NCBI RefSeq assembly: GCF_001510895.1
Contig: NZ_LPWA01000035.1
Location: forward strand, 1 to 64,000
Direction of reading: 5' to 3'
DNA length: 64,000 bases
Source of the DNA: Mesorhizobium loti
GTDB taxonomy: Bacteria > Pseudomonadota > Alphaproteobacteria > Rhizobiales > Rhizobiaceae
A program made the translations under genes and the position numbers. Positions 42,177 through 53,317 of the stretch are shown one piece after another. Position 1 is the stretch's first letter; every line of letters begins with the position of its first letter. The notes beneath the pieces were generated by a model. The model did no database searches, was not told the origin of the DNA, and was given only the letters and a program-made list of their open reading frames with translations.

Positions 42177-43028
42177 CTAGGGGCGATCAGCCGACGGTTG
42201 CTCGCGGCTCCGTCTTGCCAGCGATGTTTTAGCCTTCGACCCGCTGGACCGGAGCAGCCGGAACGTGCGCTTGGGCGCCGGTCTGGTCGATGACGGCCGC
42301 CGGAAGATGAAGCCGAGCCGCGCGAAGACCAGTCCTGTGACGATCGCAAAGGCGAGGCCAAGTCCAAAGCCGGCCACTGTGTCGCTCGGATAATGCGCGC
42401 CGACGAAGACACGCGTCGAGGCGATGCAGGCCGTGACCGCCAGCGCTATGTGCCAGCGTTTTGGGAACAGAAGCAGCAGAACGCCGAACACGGCACCCAT
42501 CGTTGTGGCATGGCCGGACGGAAAGCCGGCGAAGCGCGCGTCCATGGCGAGGGGATGCAGCGACAGCACCCCGAAGTCGTTGAAATAGAGCGGCCGCGCC
42601 CGGCCGATGCCATATTTCAGCAGGTTGACCGCCAGCCCGGAAAGACCGACCGCGCAAAGCACCAGGAAGGCAAAGCAGGTCCAGTTGTAGACGAGCAGGC
42701 GCGTTTGCCGGGAAAGGCGCCGCCAGTCGGTCAGATTGGCCGCGACGAGACATAAAGCCGCCGGAATGAGGTACCAGCCGCCCAGGCCGAAATCCGTGAA
42801 GAAATCGGTGAAATGGACGAAGCCGGGCGTCCACTCTCCGCGCATCCTGCCGGCGGCGCTATCGAGGCTGAGGAAAGCAGCCGCCGTCAGCAGCGCCCAA
42901 GCGAGCGCCCAGATCGGCCACGCGATCTCGGGATAGCGTGCCGGGCGTGTGGCAAAGCGCCGCTTCACGATGCGCATCGTGTCGAGGAAATTGCCGAGCG
43001 AGCGGCGATAAAGAGCGATGGCGGACAT
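42177..43028 (-). CDS. PAP2 superfamily membrane phosphatase
   Basis: 283 aa with about six membrane helices. The three PAP2 motifs are present: KYGIGRARP (motif 1), GFPSGHATT (motif 2) and STRVFVGAHYPSDTVAG (motif 3, catalytic His). The C-terminal tail is Arg/Lys/Ser-rich and cytoplasmic. Such enzymes remove phosphate from undecaprenyl pyrophosphate, phosphatidylglycerol phosphate or lipid A (LpxE/LpxF). It follows the GT39 transferase by 40 bp, so both may modify lipid A or another envelope lipid. Confidence 0.9.
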   Translation of the reverse strand: MSAIALYRRSLGNFLDTMRIVKRRFATRPARYPEIAWPIWALAWALLTAAAFLSLDSAAGRMRGEWTPGFVHFTDFFTDFGLGGWYLIPAALCLVAANLTDWRRLSRQTRLLVYNWTCFAFLVLCAVGLSGLAVNLLKYGIGRARPLYFNDFGVLSLHPLAMDARFAGFPSGHATTMGAVFGVLLLLFPKRWHIALAVTACIASTRVFVGAHYPSDTVAGFGLGLAFAIVTGLVFARLGFIFRRPSSTRPAPKRTFRLLRSSGSKAKTSLARRSREQPSADRP

Positions 43029-43068
43029 GGCTGAGTCTATAGGGGCATTCGAGGCCCGACACTTTTCC

Positions 43069-44712
43069 TCACGGGACCACCCGATAAAGGCCGAGCGCCA
43101 GCTTGTCTCCTGACGAGTAGTTGAGCCCGTCGATCTCGGTAAGACGCTTCGCCGACTTTCCCTGCCCGGCAAGCAATTCGTTGAGCTTCTGCTCGTCCTT
43201 CACCGGGGCAAGTCCCATCGCGCAAGCCGGATCGGCGGCTAGGTGCTTTGCGACGCCGTCGATATCGGTCAGCACCGTATTGGTGCCGACCAGGAACACC
43301 AGGCTCGGCTCATGATAGGGAGACGAGGCGAGCACGGTGGTATCGCAGGGACGGTTGGCGTCGACCGCCGCCTTGATGGCGGGGCTCAGCCAGATCGGCT
43401 TCAGCGACGGCGCGATGACCCCGAACAGCAGGCTGAAGGTGATGCCGGCGCCGACGGCGATTGCCGCGATGCGTCCGAGCGTCACCTGCAATTGCCGCGG
43501 AAACGCCAGATAGCCGGTGACCAGAGCGGCGACTGCAGCGGGGATGCTCCACCAGGAAAAGGCCTTGGCGAAATAGATCGGCGCCCCGATGCACACTGCC
43601 GCCAGCGCGATCGACACGACGACACCGCCGAAGGCGGTCGCCCACCACAGCCAGCTCTGCCAGCGCTTCAGCGGCGCGTTGGCCTCATCCGCCGGCAAGG
43701 TGAGCAGCCAGCCGATCAGCAGCGCCATGCCGGGATAGGCAGGCATCACATAATGCGGCAGCTTGGTCGGGATCGCCTCGAACACCAGCCAGAACGGGAT
43801 ATACCAGGCAAGGCAGAAGCGCAGGCGCGGATCGTCCCAGAAGCGGTTGATGGCCTGCAGCCCGGCGCCGACCGCGATAAGGCCGAAAGGCCACATGAAC
43901 AGCGAATAGGTGAGCATGTAGAAGCCTGGCGGCAGGCCGTGCGATTCCTCGCCTTGCGCCACCTTGTTCAACATGTCCTTGCCGACCGCCTCCTGGAAGA
44001 AGGCGCCGCCGCTTTTCCAGCTGATGAGGATGATCCAGGGCACCACGATGACGAGCACGATGATAATCCCGCGCGCCAGCTTCAGCTTCAAAAGCCAGCG
44101 CCAGTCGCGCTCGAAGGCAAACAGCGCGGCCGCCGTCAGCAGCGACAAGAGCGGTGCCACCGGCCCCTTGATGAGGATGCCCAGCCCCTGCGCGATCCAG
44201 AAGATCCAGGGCAGATGGCCGGCAACCGGCTCTTTGCGGCGCGCGGCCAGATAGACCTGCGCCAGCGCGCCTTGCGCGGCCACGCAGCAGGCCAAAAGCA
44301 TGGCGTCGGTCTTGGCGTCGCGACCCTCGAAGGCGGTGGCGAAGATCGCCGCCATCATCAGGCCGGCGGCGAGACCGGCATCGGCGCCGAAGAGCTTCGT
44401 GCCCGTCCAGCCGATGCCGACGACGGCGAGTGCGATGCCGAGCATGGAGACCAGGCGATAGACCCAGATCGGCGCTTCAGCACCACCGCCGCTCAGCGCA
44501 ACGGCCGCAGATTGCAACCAGTAAATGCCGATCGGCTTTTTGTAGCGCGTCACGTCCTGCAGACGGATGTCGATATAGTCGCCCGTCTCGACCATCTGCT
44601 TGGTCGACTGGACAAAGCGGGATTCGTCGCGGTCGACCGGCGGCAGGCTTGCCAGCCCGCTGACCGTCATAAGGATGCTGAACAGAAAGAGGATGAGGGT
44701 GTTCCTGTTCAT
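43069..44712 (-). CDS. Glycosyltransferase family 39 (ArnT/PMT-like) membrane protein
   Basis: 547 aa with about 11 membrane helices and a soluble C-terminal part. The GT-C acidic motif lies in the first outer loop (VDRDESRFVQSTKQM), followed by RLQDVTRYKKPIGIYWLQ and a second acidic site GRDAKTDAML. Such enzymes move a sugar from a polyprenyl phosphate to lipid A, protein or other acceptors in the periplasm. ArnT itself adds 4-amino-arabinose to lipid A; no other arn gene is present here. It is in an operon with a PAP2 phosphatase and divergent from tyrS. Confidence 0.88.
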   Translation of the reverse strand: MNRNTLILFLFSILMTVSGLASLPPVDRDESRFVQSTKQMVETGDYIDIRLQDVTRYKKPIGIYWLQSAAVALSGGGAEAPIWVYRLVSMLGIALAVVGIGWTGTKLFGADAGLAAGLMMAAIFATAFEGRDAKTDAMLLACCVAAQGALAQVYLAARRKEPVAGHLPWIFWIAQGLGILIKGPVAPLLSLLTAAALFAFERDWRWLLKLKLARGIIIVLVIVVPWIILISWKSGGAFFQEAVGKDMLNKVAQGEESHGLPPGFYMLTYSLFMWPFGLIAVGAGLQAINRFWDDPRLRFCLAWYIPFWLVFEAIPTKLPHYVMPAYPGMALLIGWLLTLPADEANAPLKRWQSWLWWATAFGGVVVSIALAAVCIGAPIYFAKAFSWWSIPAAVAALVTGYLAFPRQLQVTLGRIAAIAVGAGITFSLLFGVIAPSLKPIWLSPAIKAAVDANRPCDTTVLASSPYHEPSLVFLVGTNTVLTDIDGVAKHLAADPACAMGLAPVKDEQKLNELLAGQGKSAKRLTEIDGLNYSSGDKLALGLYRVVP

Positions 44713-44944
44713 CGCGGGAGCTTGTCCGATCTGATCTGCGGGATAGCCCCGTCGCGGCGTTTGGGCGCGCTGCCCTTGCGCGGGCGCCTCATTACGCCAG
44801 CAAAAGGGGCGAAGCAAGGATGCGCCGCATTGGAGGCGATCGGACGCAAAACCGGAAACCACTTTTGCTGATCGCCCGCTGATGCTAAACGCGCCCCTTC
44901 ACGTCAGGCTCGGCCAATTGCCGGGCGATCTCCGGGAAGAAAAA

Positions 44945-46197
44945 ATGTCCGCCTTCAAATCCGATTTCCTGCGCATCATGAGCGAACGCGGCTTCATCCA
45001 TCAGATTTCGGATGAGACCGGCCTCGACCAGCTTTTCGCCAAGGAAACGGTGAGCGCCTATATCGGCTTCGACGCGACGGCGAAAAGCCTGCATGCCGGG
45101 TCGCTGATCCAGATCATGATGCTGCACTGGCTGCAGCAGACCGGCCACCGGCCGATCGCGCTGATGGGCGGCGGCACCTCGATGATCGGCGACCCCTCGT
45201 TCAAGGACGAGGCGCGCAAGCTGCTGACGCCGCAGGACATCGACGACAATCTCGCCGGCATCCGCCGCAATTTCGCGCCTTACCTCAAATTCGGCAGCGG
45301 CGCCGGCGACGCCATCATGGTCAACAACGCCGACTGGCTGATGGAGATCAACTACGTCAATTTCCTGCGCGATGTCGGCCGGCATTTCTCCGTCAACCGC
45401 ATGCTTGCCTTCGATTCCGTAAAACTCAGGCTCGATCGCGAGCAGTCGCTGTCCTTCCTCGAGTTCAACTACATGATCCTGCAGGCTTACGACTTCGTCG
45501 AGCTCTACAAGCACTTCGGCTGCCGGCTGCAGATGGGCGGCTCCGACCAGTGGGGCAATATCGTCAACGGCATCGATCTCGGCCATCGCATGGAGGGCGT
45601 GCAACTGTTCGCGATGACGACGCCGCTGCTCACCACCTCCTCCGGCGCCAAGATGGGCAAGTCGGCTTCCGGAGCCGTCTGGCTCGACGGCGACATGCTG
45701 TCGCCTTACGAATTCTGGCAGTACTGGCGCAACACCGAGGACGCGACGTCGGCCGCTTCCTGAAACTCTACACGACGCTGCCGTTGGACGAGGTCGCGCG
45801 GCTCGAAAAGCTCGGCGGCTCCGAGATCAACGAGGCGAAGAAGATCCTCGCCACCGAGATCACCGCCATGCTGCATGGCCGCGAGGCCGCCGAGACGGCA
45901 AGCGAGACCGCGCGCAAGACTTTCGAGGAAGGCGCGCTCGCCGACACGCTGCCGAGCGTCGAGGTGGCCAAGGCTGATCTCGAGGCCGGCATCGGCATCC
46001 TGTCGCTGTTCGTGACCGCCGGGCTCGCGGCGTCCAACGGCGAGGCGCGTCGGCACGTCCAGGGCGGCGCCGTGCGTCTCAACGACCTGGCGGTGACGGA
46101 CGACCGGCGCATGGTAACGCTTCAGGACCTGGGCGCCGAGGGTGTCGTAAAACTCTCGCTCGGCAGGAAGAAACACGTCCTGGTGCGGCCGGTCTGA
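44945..46197 (+). CDS. tyrS: Tyrosyl-tRNA synthetase, frame interrupted
   Basis: 417 aa once one base is restored near 45743. It charges tRNA-Tyr. The HIGH-like motif is LHAGSL, tyrosine is bound by YIGFDAT and [11 protein letters not shown], and the KMSKS-like loop is [11 protein letters not shown]. After the break come the anticodon-binding region ([15 protein letters not shown]) and an S4-like C-terminal domain ([19 protein letters not shown]). The codons GCC-GAC-GTC-GGC read GCG-ACG-TCG-GCC, so one C is missing. The gene is normally essential, so a sequence error is likely. It is divergent from the GT39 gene. Confidence 0.95.
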
Positions 46198-46209
46198 CCA
46201 ACCGGCCGC

Positions 46210-49200
46210 TTACCTGTACTCGAAGATCGACCTGAATATCCCAGGCGCCACCACGGACAGCGGATTGATGTTGAGGGTCGGCTTGTTAGCGTTGCCGCGC
46301 AGCCGGTAGGTGACGCCGATCAGGCCGCGGTCGCGGCCGTTGCCGAGCAGCGGGCCGAACAGCGGCAGTTCGCCGAAGATGCGGTTCAGCCCATAGACCG
46401 GCATGAAGGTGCCGGTCATGTCCATATTGTTGTCCTGGTCGTAGAGCGTGCCCTGGAAAGTGGTGCCGATGCGCGGGCCGCGCAACAGTCCGTTTGCCAA
46501 CCTAAGATAGCCGGAGCCCTTGTCGATCTCGGCGAAGCCGCGCTCGAACTGCACCCTCGAGGTGTCGATGTCGGCCTTCACCGCCTGGTTGAGGCTGCGT
46601 GTGTCGCCGGCCGGCCTGGTCGACACGATCGATGCAAGCTTCGGCTCGTTGACGACGTAGAAATTGCTGGCGTCGACCTGACCTCTCATCGGCCCGTCGG
46701 GGCCGCCCGCGAGCGAAAGCGTGATCGCCCCACCCTCCATGTGCTCGTAGATGTTGAGGAAACGCAGGATGGCGCCGGCGTCGGCCGATTTCATCCTGAG
46801 CGACCGGCCGCCCTCGCCAGCGATGTTCTTGATGGTGATCGCGGCGCCTGAACTCGCCATTGCGCTCACATCGAGGCCGTTCACTCGGGAACCGGCGCCG
46901 CTGTAATCCAGTTTCAGGTTCGACAGCACCTCGTCGTGAAAGCCGGTGAGCGACTTCACGTCGGCGCTAACCGAGATGGCGTCGGCGCCGGCGCCTTTGG
47001 TGGCCGTGTCGACGTCGGAGGTGAACTGCTTGATCAGCGAGCGGGCGTCGAGGGACTCGCCGCTGACATCGACAGCGTAGGTCTTGCCCGATCGCTTGAC
47101 CGAGACGGCGACGTCATCGCCCCGGTTGAGCGCGACCTTGCTGAAGCGGGCTGAGGACAGCGCCCCATTGACCAGCGTCACGTCGCCGCCAACCGAGAAG
47201 CTTTTTCCGTCGAGATTGAAATCCGACAGCGTGGTGGTGCTGCCCGACTTCGTCATCGTGAAGGTGACCTTGGCCGGGATGCCTGCCCCTTTGCTCCATC
47301 CGGCCCATGGGATGTCGAGCCTTGCGTTGGTCAGGTCGGCCGACACTTCCTGGCCACCCTCGCCGCTCTTGTCGATCGCCACCTTGATTGTTCCCGAAAG
47401 CAGTGGCGAGAGGCCCGGCATCGTCGCGTCGCGCGTCTTGTCGTCGAGCACCAGCGCGACCTTACGACTGCGCGGCGGTCCGTTGTCTTCGAGCGGCTCG
47501 ACCAGGTCGAGCTCTGCTGGAATGCCGTTCAACTTCGCCTTGGCCGATATCACCGCGCGGTCCGGGCTGACGGTGATCGACCCATCGGCTTCGGTCACCG
47601 TCTGGTCTTCGAACGGCTTAGCTAAAGACAGGCCCTGATAGTCCAGCGCCACCAGCCAATCGAGCGTCGAGGTGTCGACGCCGGAGGTCAGCGGAATGTC
47701 GGCCCGCACATGGCCGGTGACGGTGCCGCTCAAATCCTCCGGCGCAAGCCCGACATGGCGCATGGCGTTGATGGGCTCGTAGGAAGCAAGCTCGGCGATT
47801 GCCGACGCTTCGCCGGCGACGTCGATGTCGAGCGCGCCGATGACTGGCGAATGGTTTGCCTCCTTCACCGTCAGCGTGCCGCCGCTTGCCGCCACGGTGC
47901 GGCCGCTCGGCATGTAGACGCTGCCGGAAGACAGGCTGATATCGACGTCGTTGCCATGGAAGGCGACGACGCCGACTGCGTCGCGGATCGGCGGGATGCG
48001 GCCCGCCGTGTCGAAGCGCGAACCCTCGACCTGGAAGCGGCCGAACACTTCGTCGCCGGAAAGCGGAACGCCGTTGCCGAGCCGCCCCGGCACGACCTGG
48101 AACTGCAAATTGGCATCGACAACGCGGCCGCCGAACAGATTGCTGAGCACCCAAAGCCGCGCGTTGCGGGCGGAGAACCATGGCCACAATTGCTTGACAT
48201 GCGAGACAGGCATGTCGTGGAGGTTGAGCGAAAGCGACACGCCCGGCGGACCATTGTCGATGAAGGCGAGCGACGCCGAGCCCAGCACCTCGCTCGAACC
48301 GCCGGAGCGGACGCCGATCTGCTCGGCGATGAGCTTGCGGCTCTTGGTCTGGTAGACGCCGGCGACGCGGGCGAGGAACTGAAGCGCCGGTTCCGGCGAC
48401 TCCGAAGGAGCGAGCGTCGAGCCGTCGCTGACGAGGTCATAGCGATAGGACGGCTCCTCGCCGCTGCCGCCGGCTTCGGCCCGATCGAGCCGGAAAAATC
48501 GAAGGTCGAGCGGCCCGTCTTGATCAGCAGCCTGTCGACCGAGATCTTGTTCGATCCCGCCACCAGCGTGGCATTGGCATCGACATCGGCCGGCAGCAGC
48601 CCGCGCGAGCCGAGATCGAGCACCGAGCCGCCGAGCGACAGCGAGGCCGTCAGCCGCGACGGCGTTTCGCCGGTCGCTTCGGCGCCCGAAAGCTTCAGCG
48701 CAATCGAACCGAGCTTGCCGCCCTGGGCAACGGAGTTCCCATTGTTGGAGCCCGCCCCGGCCAGGTTGCGGCCAGCGTCCGCAACCTCAAGGCTGGCTTC
48801 GAGCGATGCGATCCGCCTGGCGCTCGCGTCGCGAACAGCGGACGCCTTCAGGGTCGCGTGCCGGCCATCGACATCGGCATCGTATGAAAGCTGGATACTG
48901 CCGGTGCCGGTCTGGGCAACAGTTGCCTCGGCGACCCTCACGCTCTTGACCGGTCCGCCGTTCGGCAATTCGAATTCGACGTTGCTGAGGTCGACCTGGC
49001 GCATCGAATCCTCGCGCACCGCATCGAGTGCGTCGTTGACGCCGGAAAACACCGCCGCCGACACTTTCTCCGGATCGACGAGACCATCCTCGTTGCGCAG
49101 CGCCGCCGTCCAGTCGCCGCCGCCGGACGGCATTGCGGCAACCATGATGTGGGCATCGGAAAACCGGGCGCTGGTCAGCCGGACCTTGCCGGACAGCAGC

Positions 49201-49667
49201 GGCAGCAGGCGCATGCCGAAGCGGACACGCCCGACATCGGCCATCGGCTTGCCGTCGGCGGTCCTCAGGCTGACGTCGCTGACCTGCAGCGCGACGAAGC
49301 TCGATCCGTCGAGCGTCAGCCGCGCCGGCCCGACGGTGACGTTGACATCGACGCCGGCGAGCTTCTCGATGGCCGTCTCGGCTTCGATCCGGAGCCGCTC
49401 GGTGCCGATGCCTGACGTGCCGAGCCCATAGACGCCTGCCGCCGCCAGAAGCACCAGCGCGCAGAGCCCGGCAAACATCCGGCCGATGATGCGGAAGCGG
49501 CGGCGCACCGAGGCGCGGCCGAGCGGCGGCACGCCGCACGCGGACGGAAACGTCCCCAGGTCGGTGATCTCGTCACGCCTGAACCTGATCTTCTCGTGCT
49601 GCGGTTGCTCCTGATCCACGCAATATTCCGTTATAACGAACTCGTCGTGGACGAATCCCCGCCTCAC
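46210..49667 (-). CDS. Large AsmA/DUF3971-type envelope protein, frame interrupted
   Basis: 1152 aa once one base is restored near 48470. A cytoplasmic N terminus is followed by one membrane anchor (FAGLCALVLLAAAGVYGLG, about residue 65-83). A long periplasmic part follows, made of repeating beta-rich segments, typical of AsmA-like, YhdP/DUF3971 proteins. The C-terminal domain includes LRLANGLLRGPRIGTTFQG and VYGLNRIFGELPLFGPLLG. Related proteins bridge the periplasm and carry phospholipids to the outer membrane. The start is a GTG at 49667, which overlaps the leader of the divergent bcp gene. The break has one base missing in CCGG-rich sequence. Confidence 0.82.
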
Positions 49668-49715
49668 GTTATATCGATGCTCGATCCGCGCGTAACCTCA
49701 GACGAAGGCATCGAC

Positions 49716-50183
49716 ATGGCTGATCTTGCAGTGGGCGACGTTGCGCCGCAATTCGATCTTCCGCGCGACGGCGGCGGCTCTCTCGGCCTCGCCGCATTCC
49801 GGGGAAAGCCTGTCGTACTCTACTTCTATCCGCAGGACGACACCACAAGTTGCACCAACGAGGCGATCGGCTTCTCGCAGCTGAAGCAGGAATTCGAGAA
49901 GGCCGGCGCCGTGGTCATCGGGCTGTCTCCTGATAGCGTGAAGAAACACGACAAATTCAAGGCGAAGTACGATCTTACCGTCAATCTCGTCGCCGACGAG
50001 GAGCGCAAGGTGATCGAGGCCTATCATCTGTGGGTCGAGAAGACGATGTATGGCCGCAAGTACATGGGCGTCGAGCGTGCCACCTTCCTGATCGGCAAGG
50101 ACGGGCGCATCGCCCGCATCTGGCGGCAGGTGCGCGTCAAGGGCCACGCCGAAGAGGTGCTGGAGGCGGTGCGCGCGCTCTGA
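49716..50183 (+). CDS. bcp: Peroxiredoxin, Bcp/PrxQ type, single cysteine
   Basis: 155 aa thioredoxin-fold peroxiredoxin that reduces hydroperoxides. The peroxidatic Cys lies in FYPQDDTTSCTNEAIGF, which keeps the PxxxTxxC pattern. The common second Cys five residues later is absent, and there is no other Cys in the protein, so it is a 1-Cys member and needs an external thiol. The Arg of GVERATFLIG completes the site. ATG 49716 is the family start; a longer in-frame reading from 49596 overlaps the divergent gene. Confidence 0.93.
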   Translation: MADLAVGDVAPQFDLPRDGGGSLGLAAFRGKPVVLYFYPQDDTTSCTNEAIGFSQLKQEFEKAGAVVIGLSPDSVKKHDKFKAKYDLTVNLVADEERKVIEAYHLWVEKTMYGRKYMGVERATFLIGKDGRIARIWRQVRVKGHAEEVLEAVRAL

Positions 50184-50362
50184 GGCGGGGAACGCAGTCT
50201 TTCGCCGCATCGCCGAACGGTTCTTGCTGACCTCTCTCTGTGGCAACCCGCCACCCGCAATGCGGGAATTGGTTACGCTCACAATGCGGCCAGCAAAACT
50301 TTGTTAACCCTAATAATGTGTAATTCGAGCTGTCGTTGGAGTCGTAACGAAAGCTCGGTCCC

Positions 50363-51642
50363 GTGAAATCAACCGGTCAGTCAGCGGTCTTCGGCAGGCG
50401 CAAGGAGCCCCATACGGTCATCATCGCCCGGGGCAATGAAATAAGGCATTTCACGATCCGCCCCTGGCTTGCCGCGTTCATCGGATCGGCGCTCGCGGCG
50501 ATCGCCATCGGCTACCTGCTCGCCACGTCCTATCTTGTGCTGCGCGACGACCTGATCGGCGCCACGACAGCAAGGCAGGCGCGCATGCAGCAGGCCTATG
50601 AGGACCGCATCTCCGCGCTTCGCGCCCAGGTGGACCGCATCACCAGCCGCCAGCTCCTTGACCAGCAACTGATGGAAACCAAGGTCAGCGAGTTGCTGGC
50701 CAGGCAGACCCAGCTCAGCCAGCGCCACGGCCGGCTTGGGCCGATTATTGAACGCGCCGAAACGAGGTCGGCGACGCGCCCGCCGCGGTCGACACCGCGA
50801 CGAAACCCGATGAGCATGCCGAAATCACAGGCAGCCTTTCGCAGTCCCCGACCTATTCCGTGGCGTCCTTGAGCGCCGGCGACACCCGGCCTTTCTCGCT
50901 GTGGTCGACCCGCTCCGATCCGCTCGACAACGAAACGGCCGCGGATCGCGCCGACAAGCTTTTCGTGTCGATCAACGCCTCGCTCAAGGCCATCGAGAAC
51001 CAGCAGCTTACCCGCATCACCACGCTGGCCGACAATGCCTACAAAAACGCCGATGCGATCTCCCAGGCGCTGGAAGCGGCAGGCCTGCCGGTCGACACGG
51101 AGCTCGACAAGAACGATGTCGGCGGGCCGCTGGTGCCGCTCGATTCCTCGATGATCTTCGACAGCAAGGTCAAGGAGTTGGACGAAGCTCTTGATGCGCT
51201 TGATCAAGTCAAGAAGGAAGCGCGCAAACTGCCGCTCACCAATCCTGCACCCGGCCAGCCGGTGACCAGTCCATTCGGCGTGCGCACCGACCCGATCCTC
51301 GGCACCGCCGCCTTGCATACGGGAATGGATTTCAGGGCGCCGATCGGCATGCCGGCCAAGGTCACGGCCACTGGCGTCGTTACCAAGGCCGGTTGGAACG
51401 GCGGCTACGGTCGCATGGTCGAGGTCGACCATGGTAATGGCTTTGCCACGCGTTACGGACATTTGAGCGAAATCGACGTCACCGTCGGCCAGAAGCTCGC
51501 GGCCGGCGACGTGATCGGCAAGACCGGAAGCAGCGGCCGCTCGACCGGCCCGCATCTCCACTACGAGGTGCGCCATAATGGCGAGGCGGTCGACCCGCTC
51601 CGCTTCCTCGCCGTCGGCAAGAAGGTCGCGCAGTACCTTTAA
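50363..51642 (+). CDS. M23 (LytM) family metallopeptidase, frame interrupted
   Basis: 426 aa once one base is restored near 50760. It has a GTG start, a basic cytoplasmic N terminus and one membrane helix (AAFIGSALAAIAIGYLLATSYLV). A coiled coil covers about residues 70-125 (RQARMQQAYEDRISALRAQVDRITS), then comes a linker and the LytM domain. That domain contains TSPFGVRTDPILGTAALHTGMDF (Zn His and Asp), GRMVEVDHGNG and GPHLHYEVRHNG (HxH). Such proteins cut peptidoglycan cross-links or activate amidases at division. One A appears to be missing from AAAA at the break. Confidence 0.9.
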
Positions 51643-51654
51643 CCCACGTCCCCT

Positions 51655-51756
51655 GGAGCGGTTCACCGTTCCATGGAATCGCCAAAACAAAGAGTTAGAG
51701 CGGTTCGCCGCAATTCCGGACGGAAACCGCTGCGCACTTTTCCTGGAATTGCTCTA
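51655..51756. repeat. Composite palindromic repeat downstream of the M23 gene
   Basis: Contains GAGCGGTTCACCGTTCCATGGAATC, a short AAACAAAGAGTTAGAG spacer, then GCAATTCC (51710-51717) and GGAATTGC (51745-51752) arms enclosing the same core as the repeat at 28949-28993. The AAAGAGTTAGA spacer is shared with the repeat at 55603-55690. Confidence 0.7.
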
Positions 51757-51882
51757 GCCGCGCCGTGGATCTCCTTCAAATCTATCAACAGTTTCGACAG
51801 GTAGCATTCGCCGCGGATTGACTCGGCTTAAGTTGTAGGATGATATGCATCACCCTATCGCCAGACATCGATTGCGCCGCTG

Positions 51883-53317
51883 ATGACCATTCGCAGCCTC
51901 TCGCCTGAGATACTCGACGCCCTCGAGGGTGCCGTCGGGCGCAACGGCTTGACTGCCGAGCCGGTGGGAATGGCGAAGTATCTTGGCGATTGGGCGGGCG
52001 ACTATCGGGGCGGCGCTCTGGCGGTGCTGCGGCCCGGTTCGGTCGCCGACGTGCAAGCGCTGATGCGTCTCTGCTGCGAGCTGAGGCTCAGCGTCATTCC
52101 ACAGGGCGGCAACACCGGGCTGGTTTCAGGCGCCATCGATACCGATGCGCCGGTATGGTCGTCGTCAGCCTCGAACGGCTGAATGCCATCCGCCGAATCG
52201 ACCCCGCGAACTTCATGCTGCAGGCCGACGCCGGCTGTGTGCTGCAGACGATCAAGGACGCGAGCGAGGCACGCGATTGCCTGTTTCCGCTGGCGCTCGG
52301 CGCGCAAGGCAGTTGCCAGATCGGCGGCAATGCCGCGACCAACGCCGGCGGCGTCAACGTGCTGCGTTACGGCATGGCCCGCGATCTGATCCTCGGGCTG
52401 GAGGTCGTTCTCGCGGATGGCCAACTGTGGAATGGCTTTTCCGGCCTTCGCAAGAACAACAGCGGCTATGACCTGAAGCAGCTTTTCATCGGCTCGGAAG
52501 GCACGCTTGGCATCATCACCGGCGTCGAGGTCAAGCTGTTCCCGAAGCGGCCCGGGTCGAGACGGCCTATCTCGGCCTCGCCTCCTTCGAAGCGGCCATC
52601 GCACTGTTCAACCGGGCGCGTCGGGCCTGCTCCGACCTGATCTCCGCCTTCGAGATCATCGGTTCGGAATGTATCGAGCTTGCCCAACTGATCGATCCGG
52701 AAATGACCGCGCCGGTCGCTGCACCCGTGCAGGTGCTGATCGAATTGTCGTCCGGACCAGGCGTCGATCTCGACGGCTTGCTGACCGGTTTCCTTGCCTA
52801 TGCGATGGAAGAAGGCTTGGTGTCCGACGCGGTTCTCGCGACCAGCAGCGCGCAAACCAAGTCGTTCTGGGCGATCCGCGAAGGACTGGTCGAGGGGCAG
52901 GCAAAACGCGGCTATCATGTGCGCACCGATCTCTCGGTACGCATCTCGGACATCCCTGCCCTGATCGAGCGCGCCCGCCGCTTCGTCGCGCTCGATCATC
53001 CCGGCTGGATTCCCCTCACCTATGGCCATGCCGGCGACGGTAACATCCATTTCAACGTGCTGCCGCCGCTTGATCTCGGCACGACCGAGGCCCGCGCGCG
53101 CGGCGCGGAGGTCGCAGCGGGGCTCTACGACATCGCAGTCAATCTCGGCGGCTCGATCAGCGCCGAGCACGGCATCGGCCGCAGCCGCCGGCGCGAATTC
53201 TGGGACGCGCTCTCGCCAACGCATCGCCGCATGGTTGCCGCGCTGAAAGCGGCACTCGATCCCAAGGGGATGATGAATCCCGGCTGCCTGCTGCCCTCGA
53301 CGGAGACCTTTTCATGA
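51883..53317 (+). CDS. FAD-linked 2-hydroxyacid dehydrogenase (GlcD/D2HGDH type), frame interrupted twice
   Basis: 478 aa once two bases are restored. It has a PCMH-type FAD domain with VIPQGGNTGLVSGA, GGNAATNAGGVNVLRYGMARD and KKNNSGYDLKQLFIGSEGTLGI-like segments. The C-terminal FAD-oxidase domain includes YGHAGDGNIHFNVLPP and the closing GSISAEHGIGRSRR and DPKGMMNPG. Breaks fall near 52152 (G missing from CCGGGT) and near 52552 (C missing from GGCCCCGG). The protein would oxidise a D-2-hydroxy acid such as lactate, glycolate or 2-hydroxyglutarate. Its stop overlaps the FadR-type regulator start (ATGA). Confidence 0.9.

Noticed and set aside
43243..44871. 542-codon open frame antisense to the GT39 gene
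   Set aside because: Composition is Arg/Gly/Asp/His-rich shadow protein without domains; the opposite strand encodes a clear membrane enzyme.
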